This document shows positions 38,251-47,718 of a DNA stretch of 64,000 nt, piece after piece; position 1 is the stretch's first letter; each line of letters opens with the position of its first letter. A program made the translations under genes and the position numbers. Under the pieces are notes generated by a model. It was not told where the DNA came from, did no database searches, and worked only from the letters and a program-made list of their open reading frames with translations. Source of the stretch: Aureococcus anophagefferens. Taxonomy: Eukaryota > Sar > Pelagophyceae > Pelagomonadales > Pelagomonadaceae. The DNA lies in the NCBI RefSeq assembly GCF_000186865.1, contig NW_008705570.1, forward strand, positions 708,248-772,247, read 5' to 3'.

Positions 38251-39462
38251 TCACACGGGCAGGGGCGAGATGGAGATGCCCGGCCGCAGGTACGTCTCCG
38301 GCACGGCGGCCCACCGCGTCGTCTCCTCGGGCCGCTCGCGCCCGAGGAGGCGGTCGACGTCCTTCGGCGAGACCGTCGCGTCGTCGTCGGACGACGCGGC
38401 GACCTCGTCCTCGACCTCGCGCGCGCGGAAGATCGGCGCGGCGGCCTCGTCCTCGACCTCGCGCGCGCGGAGCGCGCGCTCCTCGGCCAGGCGCGCCGCG
38501 ACGCGCCGGCTGTCCTCGGAGAGCGGCGACGCGACCTCGTCCTCGACCTCGTCCTCGACCTCGCGCGCCTGGAACGGCGCCGCCGCCGGCACGAACGCGG
38601 GGCCCGCCGAGGACCGCGGCGACGCCGGCGCGCCGTCGTCGCCGTCGACCTCGCGCGCGTGGAATATGGGGTCGCGGTCGACGCAGAGCAGGAGCCCGTC
38701 GAACGAGATCGACAGCTCGCGGAGCCGCCGCTCGAGGTCGCCGCACTGGCGCCGCAGGCGCTCGTTCTCCGCCTCGAGGGACGCCACCGTCGCGTCGCGC
38801 ACCGTCGCCGCGCGCACGAGGCCCGCGGACATGTCTCGCAGCGCGGCCGCGAGCTCGGGCTCCGATCGGGCCGGCCGCGCCGGCGCGGGCCGCGCAGCGT
38901 CGGCGAAGGCGTCCTCGGCGGCGCCGCCGGCGGAGTTGCTCGGCGACGGCGTCGGCGGCACGGCGGCCGGCGACGGCGTCGGCGGCGGGCCCGCGCGCGG
39001 CGACGGCGTCGGCGGCGGCGCCGCGGGGTCCGCGTCGGCCGCCGCGGGGTCCGCGTCGGCCGCCGCGCGCGCCGCCGACGGCGCGGCGCTCCCGGCGGAC
39101 CGCGGCGAGATGACGCGCGCCCGCGGCCGGGGCGTCGCCGAGGACTGGGGCGTCTGGCCGATGACGACGCGCAACCGGCGAGAGATGGACTGCGCCAGCG
39201 CGCAGAGCCGTTCGAGCTCGCGCGTCTCCGCGGCGCCCGGCGGCGTGCGCGGGTCCGCGAAGAGGCGCGTCGACGCCTGCGCGTCGCCCACGGGCGTCGC
39301 CGCCGCGCGCGCGCGCCGCCGCGACGCGCGGTAGGTCGCCAGCAGCGACTGGCCGTCGCGCAGCGCCGCGGCGGACGACCGCGCGCCGGGCGTGCGCAGG
39401 TTCGCCGGCGTCTTGCGCGCCGTTTGCGCGTCGCTGCCGCGCGGCAGGTCCGTTAAAGGCAT
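38251..39462 (-). CDS. Low-complexity protein with coiled coil and AREVEDE repeats, unknown
   Basis: 403 residues. The N-terminal ~130 are basic, with an Ala/Pro/Ser-rich disordered region (PPTPSPRAGPPPTPSPAAVPPTPSP type repeats). A single coiled coil (ATVASLEAENERLRRQCGDLERRLREL) is followed by an acidic half in which AREVEDE recurs four times. No catalytic domain. Start ATG 39462 is the first Met that gives a non-repetitive N-terminus. Possibly cytoskeletal or centrosomal; no direct evidence. Confidence 0.6.
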   Translation of the reverse strand: MPLTDLPRGSDAQTARKTPANLRTPGARSSAAALRDGQSLLATYRASRRRARAAATPVGDAQASTRLFADPRTPPGAAETRELERLCALAQSISRRLRVVIGQTPQSSATPRPRARVISPRSAGSAAPSAARAAADADPAAADADPAAPPPTPSPRAGPPPTPSPAAVPPTPSPSNSAGGAAEDAFADAARPAPARPARSEPELAAALRDMSAGLVRAATVRDATVASLEAENERLRRQCGDLERRLRELSISFDGLLLCVDRDPIFHAREVDGDDGAPASPRSSAGPAFVPAAAPFQAREVEDEVEDEVASPLSEDSRRVAARLAEERALRAREVEDEAAAPIFRAREVEDEVAASSDDDATVSPKDVDRLLGRERPEETTRWAAVPETYLRPGISISPLPV

Positions 39463-39736
39463 GGCTCAGCGGCGCGCACGGAGGCGACGTCGCAGAGCTT
39501 GAACAGGCTCTCCGAAGCACAAAGTTGGCGCGCGCACGGCTCCGTACGCGTCCCGACGCGCCCGAGCCCGACCGCGCCGAGACGTCGCGCCTCGACGCAC
39601 AAACCCAGCCCGATCACGCCCTTCCCACGACCATGCTCGTTTCCGTGTGTTTTAGGGGTGTGTTTGTTCGGCGGGCGCCGCGCGGCCGGCCCCTGCGGGG
39701 CGGGCGTCGCGGCGCGCGCCGGCGTGGGCCCGGCGC

Positions 39737-41029
39737 CTACTTGCGCGACTTCTTCGTCCGTCGCGACTTGGCGGCCTTGGCCTTCTTTTTCGACGCGGCC
39801 TTGGACTCGCCCTCCGGCGATGCGTCGGCGACGGCGACGGGCTCGGCGACGACGTCGACGATCTCCGCGTCGACGACGGGCGCGGCCTGCATGACGTCGG
39901 GCGCCGCCTTGGGCTTGGGCACGGCGGCGACCATGTCGTCGAAGGACGCGGCCTCCTTCTTCTTCTTCTTTGGCTTCTTCGGCGCCGCCGCCGTCGCGGC
40001 GGCGACCGACGCGCCGCCCATGGTCACGGGCTGCTCGGCCATGACCGTCTGGCGGATGTAGAGCGTCGACGCCGTCGTGATGATGTTGTTGCAGAACCAG
40101 TAGATGGTCAGGCCCGCGGGCACGTTGAGGCTGAAGAAGCCGACCATGAGCGGCAGGTACTTGAGCACCTGGTTCGACGTCTGCGCCGCCTCGTTGTTCG
40201 GGTCCGCCGGCGGCTGGAGGAGCGTCGTCGACGCGCTCTGGGCGACGACGAGCAGGCAGGGGAGCGCGAGGTACGCGACCGTGTCGTGCCAGCCCAGCGG
40301 CGGAATCGCGCCGTTCCACTGGTCGAACTTGAAGAGCCAGTCCGCGTTCTGGGCGCCGTAGACGGGGCCCTCGAGGTTCGGGATCCAGAGGAAGGACTCC
40401 TCGAGGAGGTCCTCCTTGGCCAGGGACAGCAACGACCGGTAGAGCGCGATGAAGATGGGAATCTGCACCAAGGCGGGCAGGCACCCGGCCAGCGGGTTGA
40501 GCTCGTTCTCCTGGTAGAGCTCGGCCATCATGATGTTCATCTGCTGCGGGTCCGCCGCGTACTTGGCCTGGATGCGCTTGATCGCCGGCTGCAAAGCTTG
40601 CATCTTCGTCGTCGACTCGATCTGCTGGTAGTTGAGGGGGAAGGTCACGGCCTTGAGGAGCAGCGTGAAGAGCACGATGGCGACGCCGTAGCTCCCGACG
40701 ACGCCGTGGATCAGCGTGATGCACCTACGGGAGTTCGTCGCTCGGGGCCCGCGGTCCGCGCTCGAAAAAAAAGGGCGCCGGCCGACGCGCGACTCCAGGG
40801 CCTGAACGATGGCGCCGAACCAGCCGCTCTTGTCCACGGGCGTCGACTCGACGAGCTCGGAAAGGAGCACGGAGCTCGACGCGAGCTGCGACACCAGGGG
40901 CTCGGCGACCATCGCCGGCGCCGCGCGGAGAGCCGCCGGCGACCGCCGCCGCGCGGGCGCGACGACGCGGCGCGCCGGCGCCGTGAAGGCATGGCTCGCG
41001 GCGACCAGGGCGAGTGCGAGGCGCGCCAT
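39737..41029 (-). CDS. Alb3/YidC/Oxa1 membrane protein insertase, plastid type
   Basis: 408 residues from exons 41029-40791 and 40724-39737; a 66-bp GC-AG intron (40790-40725) joins QALES to CITLIHGVVGSYG. The leader MARLALALVAASHAFTAPARR carries an AFTAP plastid-targeting motif. The insertase core has the first helix GVAIVLFTLLLKAVTFPLNYQQI, the Met-rich cytosolic hairpin QPAIKRIQAKYAADPQQMN, NPLAGCLPALVQIPIFIALY, and the last helices ending VPAGLTIYWFCNNIIT. The C-terminal tail is Lys/Ala-rich (KKKAKAAKSRRTKKSRK), as in Alb3 proteins that bind cpSRP43 or the ribosome. It inserts light-harvesting proteins into thylakoids, fitting the LHC gene nearby. Confidence 0.94.
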   Translation of the reverse strand: MARLALALVAASHAFTAPARRVVAPARRRSPAALRAAPAMVAEPLVSQLASSSVLLSELVESTPVDKSGWFGAIVQALESRVGRRPFFSSADRGPRATNSRRCITLIHGVVGSYGVAIVLFTLLLKAVTFPLNYQQIESTTKMQALQPAIKRIQAKYAADPQQMNIMMAELYQENELNPLAGCLPALVQIPIFIALYRSLLSLAKEDLLEESFLWIPNLEGPVYGAQNADWLFKFDQWNGAIPPLGWHDTVAYLALPCLLVVAQSASTTLLQPPADPNNEAAQTSNQVLKYLPLMVGFFSLNVPAGLTIYWFCNNIITTASTLYIRQTVMAEQPVTMGGASVAAATAAAPKKPKKKKKEAASFDDMVAAVPKPKAAPDVMQAAPVVDAEIVDVVAEPVAVADASPEGESKAASKKKAKAAKSRRTKKSRK

Positions 41030-41903
41030 GGGGACGAGCGTCGGTGCGGCGCGAGTGCGAGAACGACAGTCGGCCACCGCAGGTCGCACTGCGCAAAGCT
41101 CAATCGACCACCTCGGAGCGGCGGCGCCACCCCGGAGGCCTCCCCGGCCAGAGCGCGGCTGCTTTGCGGGCGAGGGGCCTTTGCGCGACGATGCGTGCCG
41201 CGGTCCCCGGCCACGTCCCCGGCCCGTGCCCGGGGCCCCGTGCCGGGCCCGTGCCGGGCCTCCCCGGCCCGTGCCCGGCCCGTGCCCGGGGCCCGTGCCG
41301 AGTGCCGGGCCCGTGCCGGGCCGCGTGGCCCGTGCCCGGCCCGTGCCCGGGGGCCCGTGCCGAGTGCCGTGCCGCGTGCCGGGCCCGTGCCGGGCCGCGT
41401 GCCCGGAGCGCATTTACCGTGCCGGAACCCCCGTGCCCGCCGTCCCCGGCCCCCGTCCCGGGGCCGGACCGTCGTGCAGGGGCCCGTCGGGCGCCGACCG
41501 CTCTAGCGCAGCGACATCGCTGGTCCTGGCCAGGATTCTGCAACGCCTGGGCCCTCGCTACGTCGTCCGCGCACGCCGAGGCCTCGCGGCGCGTCCACGG
41601 ACGTTGGCATCGACGGTGGCGAGATCGCCGACGGATGATCGCACCGCGTCGGCATCGGCGCGCCAATCATGCCTCCGGGCGAAGCCGATCGACATCGACT
41701 CCGTCCCCACCGTCTATGCGCAACCACCATCGGCACAAATAAGGCGCGCGCGCAGTCCCGGCCTCGCCTAACTAGCTATTTTTACCACAAGGAGCTTGTG
41801 TTGTGCTCCTCCACGGCACCGTCTGCGCCGCCCCGAACGCCAGCGCCAGCGCCGGCGCAGCCCATTCCGCCGCGCCGCACGGGCACCGGAAAGGTCTGAA
41901 CAC
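41030..41903. other. 874-bp divergent intergenic region with minisatellite
   Basis: Between YidC and the alpha/beta hydrolase. Apart from the GC-rich minisatellite (41200-41410) and a less GC-rich stretch 41640-41790 near the hydrolase start, nothing gene-like is visible; long open frames on both strands are due to the repeat composition. Confidence 0.55.
41200..41410. repeat. GC-rich minisatellite of CCCGTGCCGGG-type units
   Basis: About 210 bp made almost only of the blocks GGCCCGTGCC, CGTGCCGGGC and CCGTGCCCGG in changing order, with occasional GAGTGCC and GCGTGGCC. Units are self-complementary around GGGCCC and CCCGGG, so the region could fold into hairpins. Confidence 0.9.
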
Positions 41904-43155
41904 ATGGAGCCGCTGCCGCCCGGCGTCGAGCCGCCCGACGAGCCGCTGCCGCCCGGCTGCGAGCGGCCCGCGACCTGCGCTTTGCCCCCGCCGCCGCCCG
42001 GCCCGCCGCCGAGCAACGCCTACTACGCCCCGGGCTACTACCCCGTGCCCGCGACGAGCTACGAGCAGCAGCGCTACTACAACAGCCAGCAGTCGAACTT
42101 CGCGCCGCAGTACGGCTACGCGCAGCAGCAGCAATCCTTCTACCCGGAGCGGCGCGAGCACAAGCGCGTGCGGCCCGAGGACGTGCCCGCGGGCCCCGCG
42201 GGCCCCATCAAGAAGCACCGCCTCGACCACCCGACGACCTTCGTCATCGCCGGCGGCTCGTCCGGCGCGGGGTTCTGCTTCGAGCTCAAGGAGGCGCTGG
42301 GCCGCCTCGGCCACGCGACCGAGGTCGCCAAGTGGAAGGGCCACTACGAGGCCCACCTCAACGCGAACGTGCAGCTCCTCGAGGACTGCGCGAACGACGC
42401 CGCCAAGGTCTCCGAGGACGCGTCCGTGCTGCTCGTCGGCAACAGCTTCGGGTGCCGCGTCGTCGCCGAGTTGCTCGCGCGGCGCGGCGACCCGGCGCTC
42501 GCCGCGCGGAACGCGAAGAAGCCGCTGCACCCGAACGTGATCCTGGACGGCGCGGTCTTTGTTTCGTACCCGCTCTACGGGCCGTCGGCGCCGCGCGACG
42601 CCAAGGGCGACCGCGCGCACGTGTTGAACAAGATACGAGCGACCGCCAAGTGCCTCTTCGTGAGCGGCGAGAAGGACGAGTTCCTCGATCGGACGTCCGG
42701 CGGCACGGCCTGGCGCAAGGAGCACATGCCCCGGGGCGTCGCGGCGCTGCGGGCCGTCGCCGCGGACCTGCCCTGCGCGGAAGGCATCACCGTCGTCGGC
42801 GTCGAGAACACGGGCCACAACCAGCGTCCCGTGGCCGTGGCGATTTTCGAGAGATGTCGGCTGGGGAAAACGATGAAATACATCGTTACCGTCATGCTTG
42901 GTAGGCCACAACGCGCTCAAGGCCGGGCGGAAGAAGGTCGAGCCGGCGAAGGAGCTCATGCTCCGCGCCCTGGAGCCCTTCATCGAGGCCTTCCACGGCG
43001 TCGAGCTGCCCATCGACACCGCGCTGCCGCCGGGCGACGACGAGCCCGACGACGGCGGCGGCCTCAACGTCGCCGGCGCGCTCAAGTCCCACGTCCGCAA
43101 CGCCGACCTCCCCATGCGGAACAAGAAGGTCGCCGGCGCGGACCAGCGCATCTAA
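41904..43155 (+). CDS. TEX30/KANL3-like alpha/beta hydrolase (introner-split)
   Basis: 386 residues after splicing 41904-42813 to 42905-43155 (VVGVENTG-HNALKAGRKK). A Pro/Gln/Tyr-rich N-terminus with a possible nuclear-localisation patch (HKRVRPED) precedes an alpha/beta hydrolase fold: TTFVIAGGSSGAGF (oxyanion strand), nucleophile elbow VGNSFGCRVVAELL (GxSxG type), KCLFVSGEKDEF with the acid, and the catalytic His in TGHNALKAG formed only after splicing. The TEX30/KANL3 group lies near dienelactone hydrolases. Substrate unknown; a nuclear role is possible. Its stop is only 8 bp from the convergent zinc-finger gene. Confidence 0.85.
42822..42904 (+). mobile_element. Introner element, family C, copy 2 (83 bp)
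   Basis: Starts CAGCGTCCCGTGGCCGTGGC, contains GATTTTCGAGAGATGTCGG and ends GCTTGGTAG. A perfect 8-bp duplication, GCCACAAC, lies at 42814-42821 and 42905-42912. Intron 42814-42904, GC-AG, phase 1. It splits the codons around the catalytic His of the hydrolase. Confidence 0.88.
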
Positions 43156-43163
43156 CGCGCGTC

Positions 43164-44516
43164 TTAGCCCCGGCCCTGCCGCCGGCGCTTCGGGAGCGCG
43201 CCGTCGCACATGGCGCACCTCGCCGCCGTCGTCTTGTTGACGAAGGTGCAGCGCGCGCACTCGTAGTGGGGCCGCGCGCCGGCGACGGCGACGGGCGCGG
43301 GCGCCGGGTCGCGACCGCCCGACGCGAGGTGGTCCGAGATGTTCGCGAGCGCGCGCGGCAGGCGCGCGCGCTTCGGCGGCGACGCCGGCGCCGGCGACGC
43401 CGCGGCCGCGCGCGGCGACCGCGCGCGCTTCGGCGGCGAGGCCGGCGCGGCGGCCGCGGCCGCGCGGCGCGGCTTCGGCGGCGGCGACGGCTTCGGCGGC
43501 GGCGGCTTCGGCGGCGCCGCGCGCGCGCGCTTCGGCGGCGACGCCGGCGAGTCCTCCTCGTCCTCATCCTCGTCCTCCTCCTCGTCGTCCTCCTCCTCGT
43601 CGTCGCTGTGGCCCAGGCTCTGGCTGAGGCGCTGGCTCTGGCTCTGGCTCTGGCTGTCCATGGCCAGCAGGGTGTCGGTGACGACGCGCTTCACCCACTT
43701 CCGCCGCGCCTTCGTCAGCTCGACGCCGAAGCGGCCGGCGAAGGCGTCGTAGACCTCCTTGACCGTGTCGCTGTCGCCGGCCCGCGCGTGGTCCCGGACC
43801 CAGGCCTCCATGCGCGCGTCGCTGGCCGGCGGGTCCCGCGCGCGCGGCCGCGCCGCCGGTTCGGCGGCCGGCGCCGCGGCGCGCGCGGCGCGCGGCTCCT
43901 CGGGCCGCGTGAGTCGCGGCGCCGACTCGAGGAGCTCCCACTCCTCGAGGTCCTCCGCGTCGCCCGCGAGCTCGCCGGACGCGTAGGCCACGTGCCAGAG
44001 CGCCGCGTCCATGCCGCTCGGGTCGACGTAGTCGGACTCGGCCGCGCTCAGGTAGCCCACGACCTGGCCGACGGAGAACGACGCGACCTGGGACTCGTCG
44101 TCGAGGATCGACCGCGTGATCCACTGGCCCACGTGGGGGCCCTCCGTCCGCCACTCGGGCTCCGCGGCGGTGGCGGTCGCCGCGGGCGGCGCGGCGGCGT
44201 CGGCGTCCTCCGACTCCTCCTCGTCCTCGGCGGCGGCGGCGGCGTCCTCCGACTCGTCCTCGTCCTCGGCGGCGGCGGCGGCGTCCTCCGACGCGTCCTC
44301 GTCCTCGGCGGCGTCCTCCGACTCCTCGTCCGACGACGACTCCTCGTCCGACGAGTCTCCGGCCGTCGGCGGCCCGCGGAGCGGCGCGGCCGGCTTCGGA
44401 GCCGGCGGCGGCGCGGCCGGCTTCTGAGCCGGCGGCGGCGCGGCCGCGACGGCCGGGACGGGAGCCGGCGGCGCGGCCGGCGCCGCCGGTCTCTCGGCGG
44501 GAGCCGGCGGCGCCAT
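43164..44516 (-). CDS. Acidic/low-complexity protein with C-terminal RanBP2-type zinc finger
   Basis: 450 residues from ATG 44516. The N-terminus is Ala/Pro-rich, followed by a long Asp/Glu/Ser run with four near-identical ESEDAAAAAEDED blocks. A short folded region (GQWITRSILDDESQVASFSVGQVVGYLSAAESDYVDPSG) and a helical segment (MEAWVRDHARAGDSDTVKEVYDAFAGRFG) follow, then SPASPPKRAR repeats, and finally a RanBP2 zinc finger YECARCTFVNKTTAARCAMC with a basic tail. RanBP2 fingers bind ubiquitin or RNA; SPxxPPKRAR units look like nuclear-localisation/phosphorylation sites. Probably nuclear. The start is uncertain because the frame continues upstream without a better ATG. Confidence 0.68.
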   Translation of the reverse strand: MAPPAPAERPAAPAAPPAPVPAVAAAPPPAQKPAAPPPAPKPAAPLRGPPTAGDSSDEESSSDEESEDAAEDEDASEDAAAAAEDEDESEDAAAAAEDEEESEDADAAAPPAATATAAEPEWRTEGPHVGQWITRSILDDESQVASFSVGQVVGYLSAAESDYVDPSGMDAALWHVAYASGELAGDAEDLEEWELLESAPRLTRPEEPRAARAAAPAAEPAARPRARDPPASDARMEAWVRDHARAGDSDTVKEVYDAFAGRFGVELTKARRKWVKRVVTDTLLAMDSQSQSQSQRLSQSLGHSDDEEEDDEEEDEDEDEEDSPASPPKRARAAPPKPPPPKPSPPPKPRRAAAAAAPASPPKRARSPRAAAASPAPASPPKRARLPRALANISDHLASGGRDPAPAPVAVAGARPHYECARCTFVNKTTAARCAMCDGALPKRRRQGRG

Positions 44517-44836
44517 CGGGAGCGGCGATGTCCGTGTTCGACTGTGCGACTGCGTCGATCGTGAGCCGCGACGAGCGCTATATCGTGTCGATGTTTTTAA
44601 GCAACCATCGTGGCCGCGGCGCGGCGGAGCGCTCTCGCGAACCGCCCGCGGCGCCTGGGACGCCATCCGCGATGTCATCCGCAGACGCGCCATCAAAAAC
44701 CAGGCTAAAACCCGTTTGGAACGCCCGCAGCAGACGCGCCATAAAAATCCCGCTTGGAAAGACATACAGTCAGAGTGGCCATATACCGGGCCGGGAAAAA
44801 AGCGGGGGCGAGAGCACGAAAGAAAAGCGGGCGGAC
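44517..44836. other. 320-bp intergenic region with a repeated box
   Basis: GCAGACGCGCCATCAAAAACC at 44681-44701 recurs as GCAGACGCGCCATAAAAATCC at 44730-44750 (49 bp apart), upstream of the minus-strand gene at 44516. Otherwise A/T-richer than the neighbourhood; no gene seen. Confidence 0.6.
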
Positions 44837-47548
44837 CTAGATCGCGTGGTGGGTCTCCTCGCCGTCAACGGGCGCGTCGTCGTCGTCGAACTCCGAGGCC
44901 CGGATGGGCGCGTCGTCGTAGCTGTCCGCGCGGCGCCGCGGGTCGCCGGGGACGTCGTCGACGGCGACGGGCCCGAGCGCCTCGTAGGAGTCCGCGCGGG
45001 GGAGGTCGTCCGCGGCGTCGGCGGGCTCCGCGTCCGTGAACGACCCCGACGAGTGGAAGCTGTCGTCCAGCGTCGACAGCACGCCGCCGTGGGCGGCGTC
45101 CTCCCCGCCCGCGAAGGCGAAGCCGATGGGCGCGTCGTCGTCCGCAGCTTCCGGCGCGAGCGGCGCGTCCTCGGCCGGCGGCGGCGGCGAAGCCGACGGG
45201 CGCGTCGGCGGCGGCGCGGCCCGCGCGTAGGACCCGACCTCGTAGGTCGCGAGCGGGTTCTTCTCGCTCGGCGACTTGGCCGGCTCGACGAGCGCGTACG
45301 TCGACGGCGCGAGGACCCGGTCGTGGATGACGACGTGCGCCTCCTCGTCGTCGTCCTCCTCCTCGTCGCCGTCGGCCTTCTTCCGGAGCGGCGACATGGT
45401 CCACTCCTTGTTCGCGAAGCGCGTCTGGGACTGGCAGCCCAGCGCCCAGACCGACAGGAGCACGAGGAGCAGCACGAGCACGAACGCGAAGACGAAGAGG
45501 CCGTCGCGCATGTCGTCGCCGCTCTTCGACCGGTTCCGCTTGCCGTTGTAGGTCACCGTCGTCTCGCCGTTCGCGGACAGGGCCGGGTCCGTCGAGGGCC
45601 GCTTGTAGACCGTCGGCCGCGACGGCCGCGGCGTCGGCGCCGCGACCGGCGCGGTCGGAGGCGCGTAGGCGCGCGTCGGCCGCGGCGCGGGCATCGCCGT
45701 CGGGCCCTCCGGGTCGCAGGCGCAGGGGCAGGCGTCGCGCGCCGCGACGTCGTTTTCGCTCACGAGGCCGCAGCGCGACGCGGCGGCCAGCGCGACCCAC
45801 GCGCAGTCCTTTCCTGGAACGTTCCGCTTGTGCCAGCTACCGTCGTCCTCGCAGCCGCCCGGCGCGACGCCGACGCCCGCCTTCAAATCATCTAGAATGC
45901 CGTGGAGCACGGCGAGCCGCGCGGCGAGCCGCGGGCTCTGGTCGTCGCGTTCCGCGTAGCACCGCTCCACGTGGGTCAGCAAAACGACGCACTCCTGCCC
46001 CGTGCCCAGCGACCCCGCGCAGGCCTCGTTGACCGCGTCGACGGCCGCGGCGTCCGTGCCGTGCGTGGCGAAGTGGGACGTGTCGCAGGCGACCTCGAGC
46101 GGCGGCTGGTCCGGGTGCGGGTGCGTCAGGGGGATGAGCCGCGGGTCGTCGTTTTCGCGTAAAACGCCGTTCCAGGACGCGCCGTCGCACGCGATGGACT
46201 TTTGATACGGCAGATACACAAGCGTCACCCAGCACATCTCGTCGGACGTCTCCGGGCCAAAGTAGGTGTCCTTGTCGCGCTCGCTCGAGTCGTAGACGCA
46301 CGTGCTCTGGAGCATGTCGCCGTTTTGTAATCGTAGGCCGCGGCTTGAAATATCTTTATCGTACTGGTCGTCGAAGTACCACGACTCCTCGCTCTGGAGG
46401 TCGACCTGTGTTCCATCCCTCCAGAGCTCCGAGTACATCTCGCGCCCGAGGAGGTGCGCGTGGAAGCCGACGCCCTGGATGATCGTGTCCTCCTCGACGC
46501 CGGACACGTAGCACGTCCGCGTCAGGAACCAGCGCTTCCGCTTCGGCGGGATGAGCATGCCGAAGTCGACGCTCAACCGCAAGCCCCGGATCGATCCGAG
46601 CACGTGCTCGCGGGGCTCCGTCGCGTAGTGGACCCGGAACCCGGACGCGTCGACGACGCCCGCGACCTCGTCGGGGTTGTCGTAGTGCACCTGCATGGAG
46701 AAGCCCGTCAGGCCGCTCATGTCCCGCGACGCCGTCTTCGGCGGCTCGTAGAACGGGTTCTTGCCCGGCGCCCAGCCGCCGAACTGCCAGCGGCAGCCGA
46801 CGCCGAAGCCGACCTCGCGCGCCATGCCCGGGCTGTAGTCGTCCCGCGCGGCGGCCCAGGGCTCCTTGCAGCCGTTGAGGATGTAGTGGTGCACGTGCCT
46901 CGACTCGTCGATGATGGCCTCCAATCCCACCAAGTAGCACGAGTTCTCGCCCGCGCAGCGGTCCACGTGCTCCCGCGGGGCGTCCCAGATGAAGTCCGCG
47001 TAGATCGTGCGCCAGGCGGGGATCTCGTAGTTCGCGACGGTCAGCTCGTAGCTGTAGTTGACCGCGCGCGCGGTCTCGTTCGGCGTGAAGAAGCCGGGGT
47101 AGTCGCGGACGACGTCGTCGGGCCCGTAGGCGTCGCAGAGCGCGTCCGCGACGTCGGACCGCGACGTGTGCGCGGGGTCGCCGGGGTGCGTCTTGTGCCA
47201 GGAGGCCATGAGCGCCTCGTAGGCCGCGGGGAGCGTCGCGCGCGGCTCCCAGAGGCAGCACGGGTCGCCGAGCTCGACGCCGTTCGACTGGCCGTCGCCG
47301 TCGGCGTCGTCCTCGCACATGGCCGTCGTCCACTCGTAGCCGTGCTGGAGGAAGGACACGCCGAAGGCGCCGAGGGCCCCGCCGCCGGCGCACTGGGTGT
47401 GGCCCAGGCCCATGCAGAGGCCCGTGGACGTGCAGCCCTCCCAGTGGTCCCCGGGGCACTCGACGCCGTAGGCGTTGGGCAGCCGCTCGCGGAAGGACGG
47501 CATGGCCTGCGCGAGGCCCGCGGCCCCGGCGAGCAAAGCCCCGCGCAT
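44837..47548 (-). CDS. Copper type II, ascorbate-dependent monooxygenase (DBH-like), membrane-anchored, with temptin-like N-terminus
   Basis: 903 residues. Signal peptide MRGALLAGAAGLAQA; a temptin-like Cys-rich module (CPGDHWEGCTSTGLCMGLGHTQC ... DADGDGQSNGVELGDPC); then a complete dopamine-beta-hydroxylase-like pair of domains. CuH ligands are in SRHVHHYIL and MQVHYDNP. CuM ligands are the His pair in GVGFHAHLLG and the Met in GPETSDEMCWVTLVYLP. A ShK-like Cys module (CEDDGSW...CACD), a Pro-rich stalk, one transmembrane helix (FVFAFVLVLLLVLLSVWALG) and an acidic cytoplasmic tail with repeated RADSYDDAP-like blocks follow. It would hydroxylate an amine or other C-H substrate outside the cell or in vesicles. 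Uninterrupted. Confidence 0.92.
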   Translation of the reverse strand: MRGALLAGAAGLAQAMPSFRERLPNAYGVECPGDHWEGCTSTGLCMGLGHTQCAGGGALGAFGVSFLQHGYEWTTAMCEDDADGDGQSNGVELGDPCCLWEPRATLPAAYEALMASWHKTHPGDPAHTSRSDVADALCDAYGPDDVVRDYPGFFTPNETARAVNYSYELTVANYEIPAWRTIYADFIWDAPREHVDRCAGENSCYLVGLEAIIDESRHVHHYILNGCKEPWAAARDDYSPGMAREVGFGVGCRWQFGGWAPGKNPFYEPPKTASRDMSGLTGFSMQVHYDNPDEVAGVVDASGFRVHYATEPREHVLGSIRGLRLSVDFGMLIPPKRKRWFLTRTCYVSGVEEDTIIQGVGFHAHLLGREMYSELWRDGTQVDLQSEESWYFDDQYDKDISSRGLRLQNGDMLQSTCVYDSSERDKDTYFGPETSDEMCWVTLVYLPYQKSIACDGASWNGVLRENDDPRLIPLTHPHPDQPPLEVACDTSHFATHGTDAAAVDAVNEACAGSLGTGQECVVLLTHVERCYAERDDQSPRLAARLAVLHGILDDLKAGVGVAPGGCEDDGSWHKRNVPGKDCAWVALAAASRCGLVSENDVAARDACPCACDPEGPTAMPAPRPTRAYAPPTAPVAAPTPRPSRPTVYKRPSTDPALSANGETTVTYNGKRNRSKSGDDMRDGLFVFAFVLVLLLVLLSVWALGCQSQTRFANKEWTMSPLRKKADGDEEEDDDEEAHVVIHDRVLAPSTYALVEPAKSPSEKNPLATYEVGSYARAAPPPTRPSASPPPPAEDAPLAPEAADDDAPIGFAFAGGEDAAHGGVLSTLDDSFHSSGSFTDAEPADAADDLPRADSYEALGPVAVDDVPGDPRRRADSYDDAPIRASEFDDDDAPVDGEETHHAI

Positions 47549-47718
47549 GGCGCGGAACGGGGGGGGGCTGCTTTTCTCGACGCGTCGGGGCGGGGCGTGT
47601 ACCACGGCTGAATTCCAGCCACCACAACCACAACTACGGTGAGATTTGCACCCTGAGGCTGCCCCTGATTCTTGCGCCTTGCCGTGCCGTCGACGTTCAT
47701 AAAACCGTCTCGCACACG

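Noticed and set aside
41503..41800. Possible small genes upstream of the alpha/beta hydrolase
   Set aside because: Several short open frames exist on both strands but none has a domain, a leader or biased codon use; more likely promoter and UTR.
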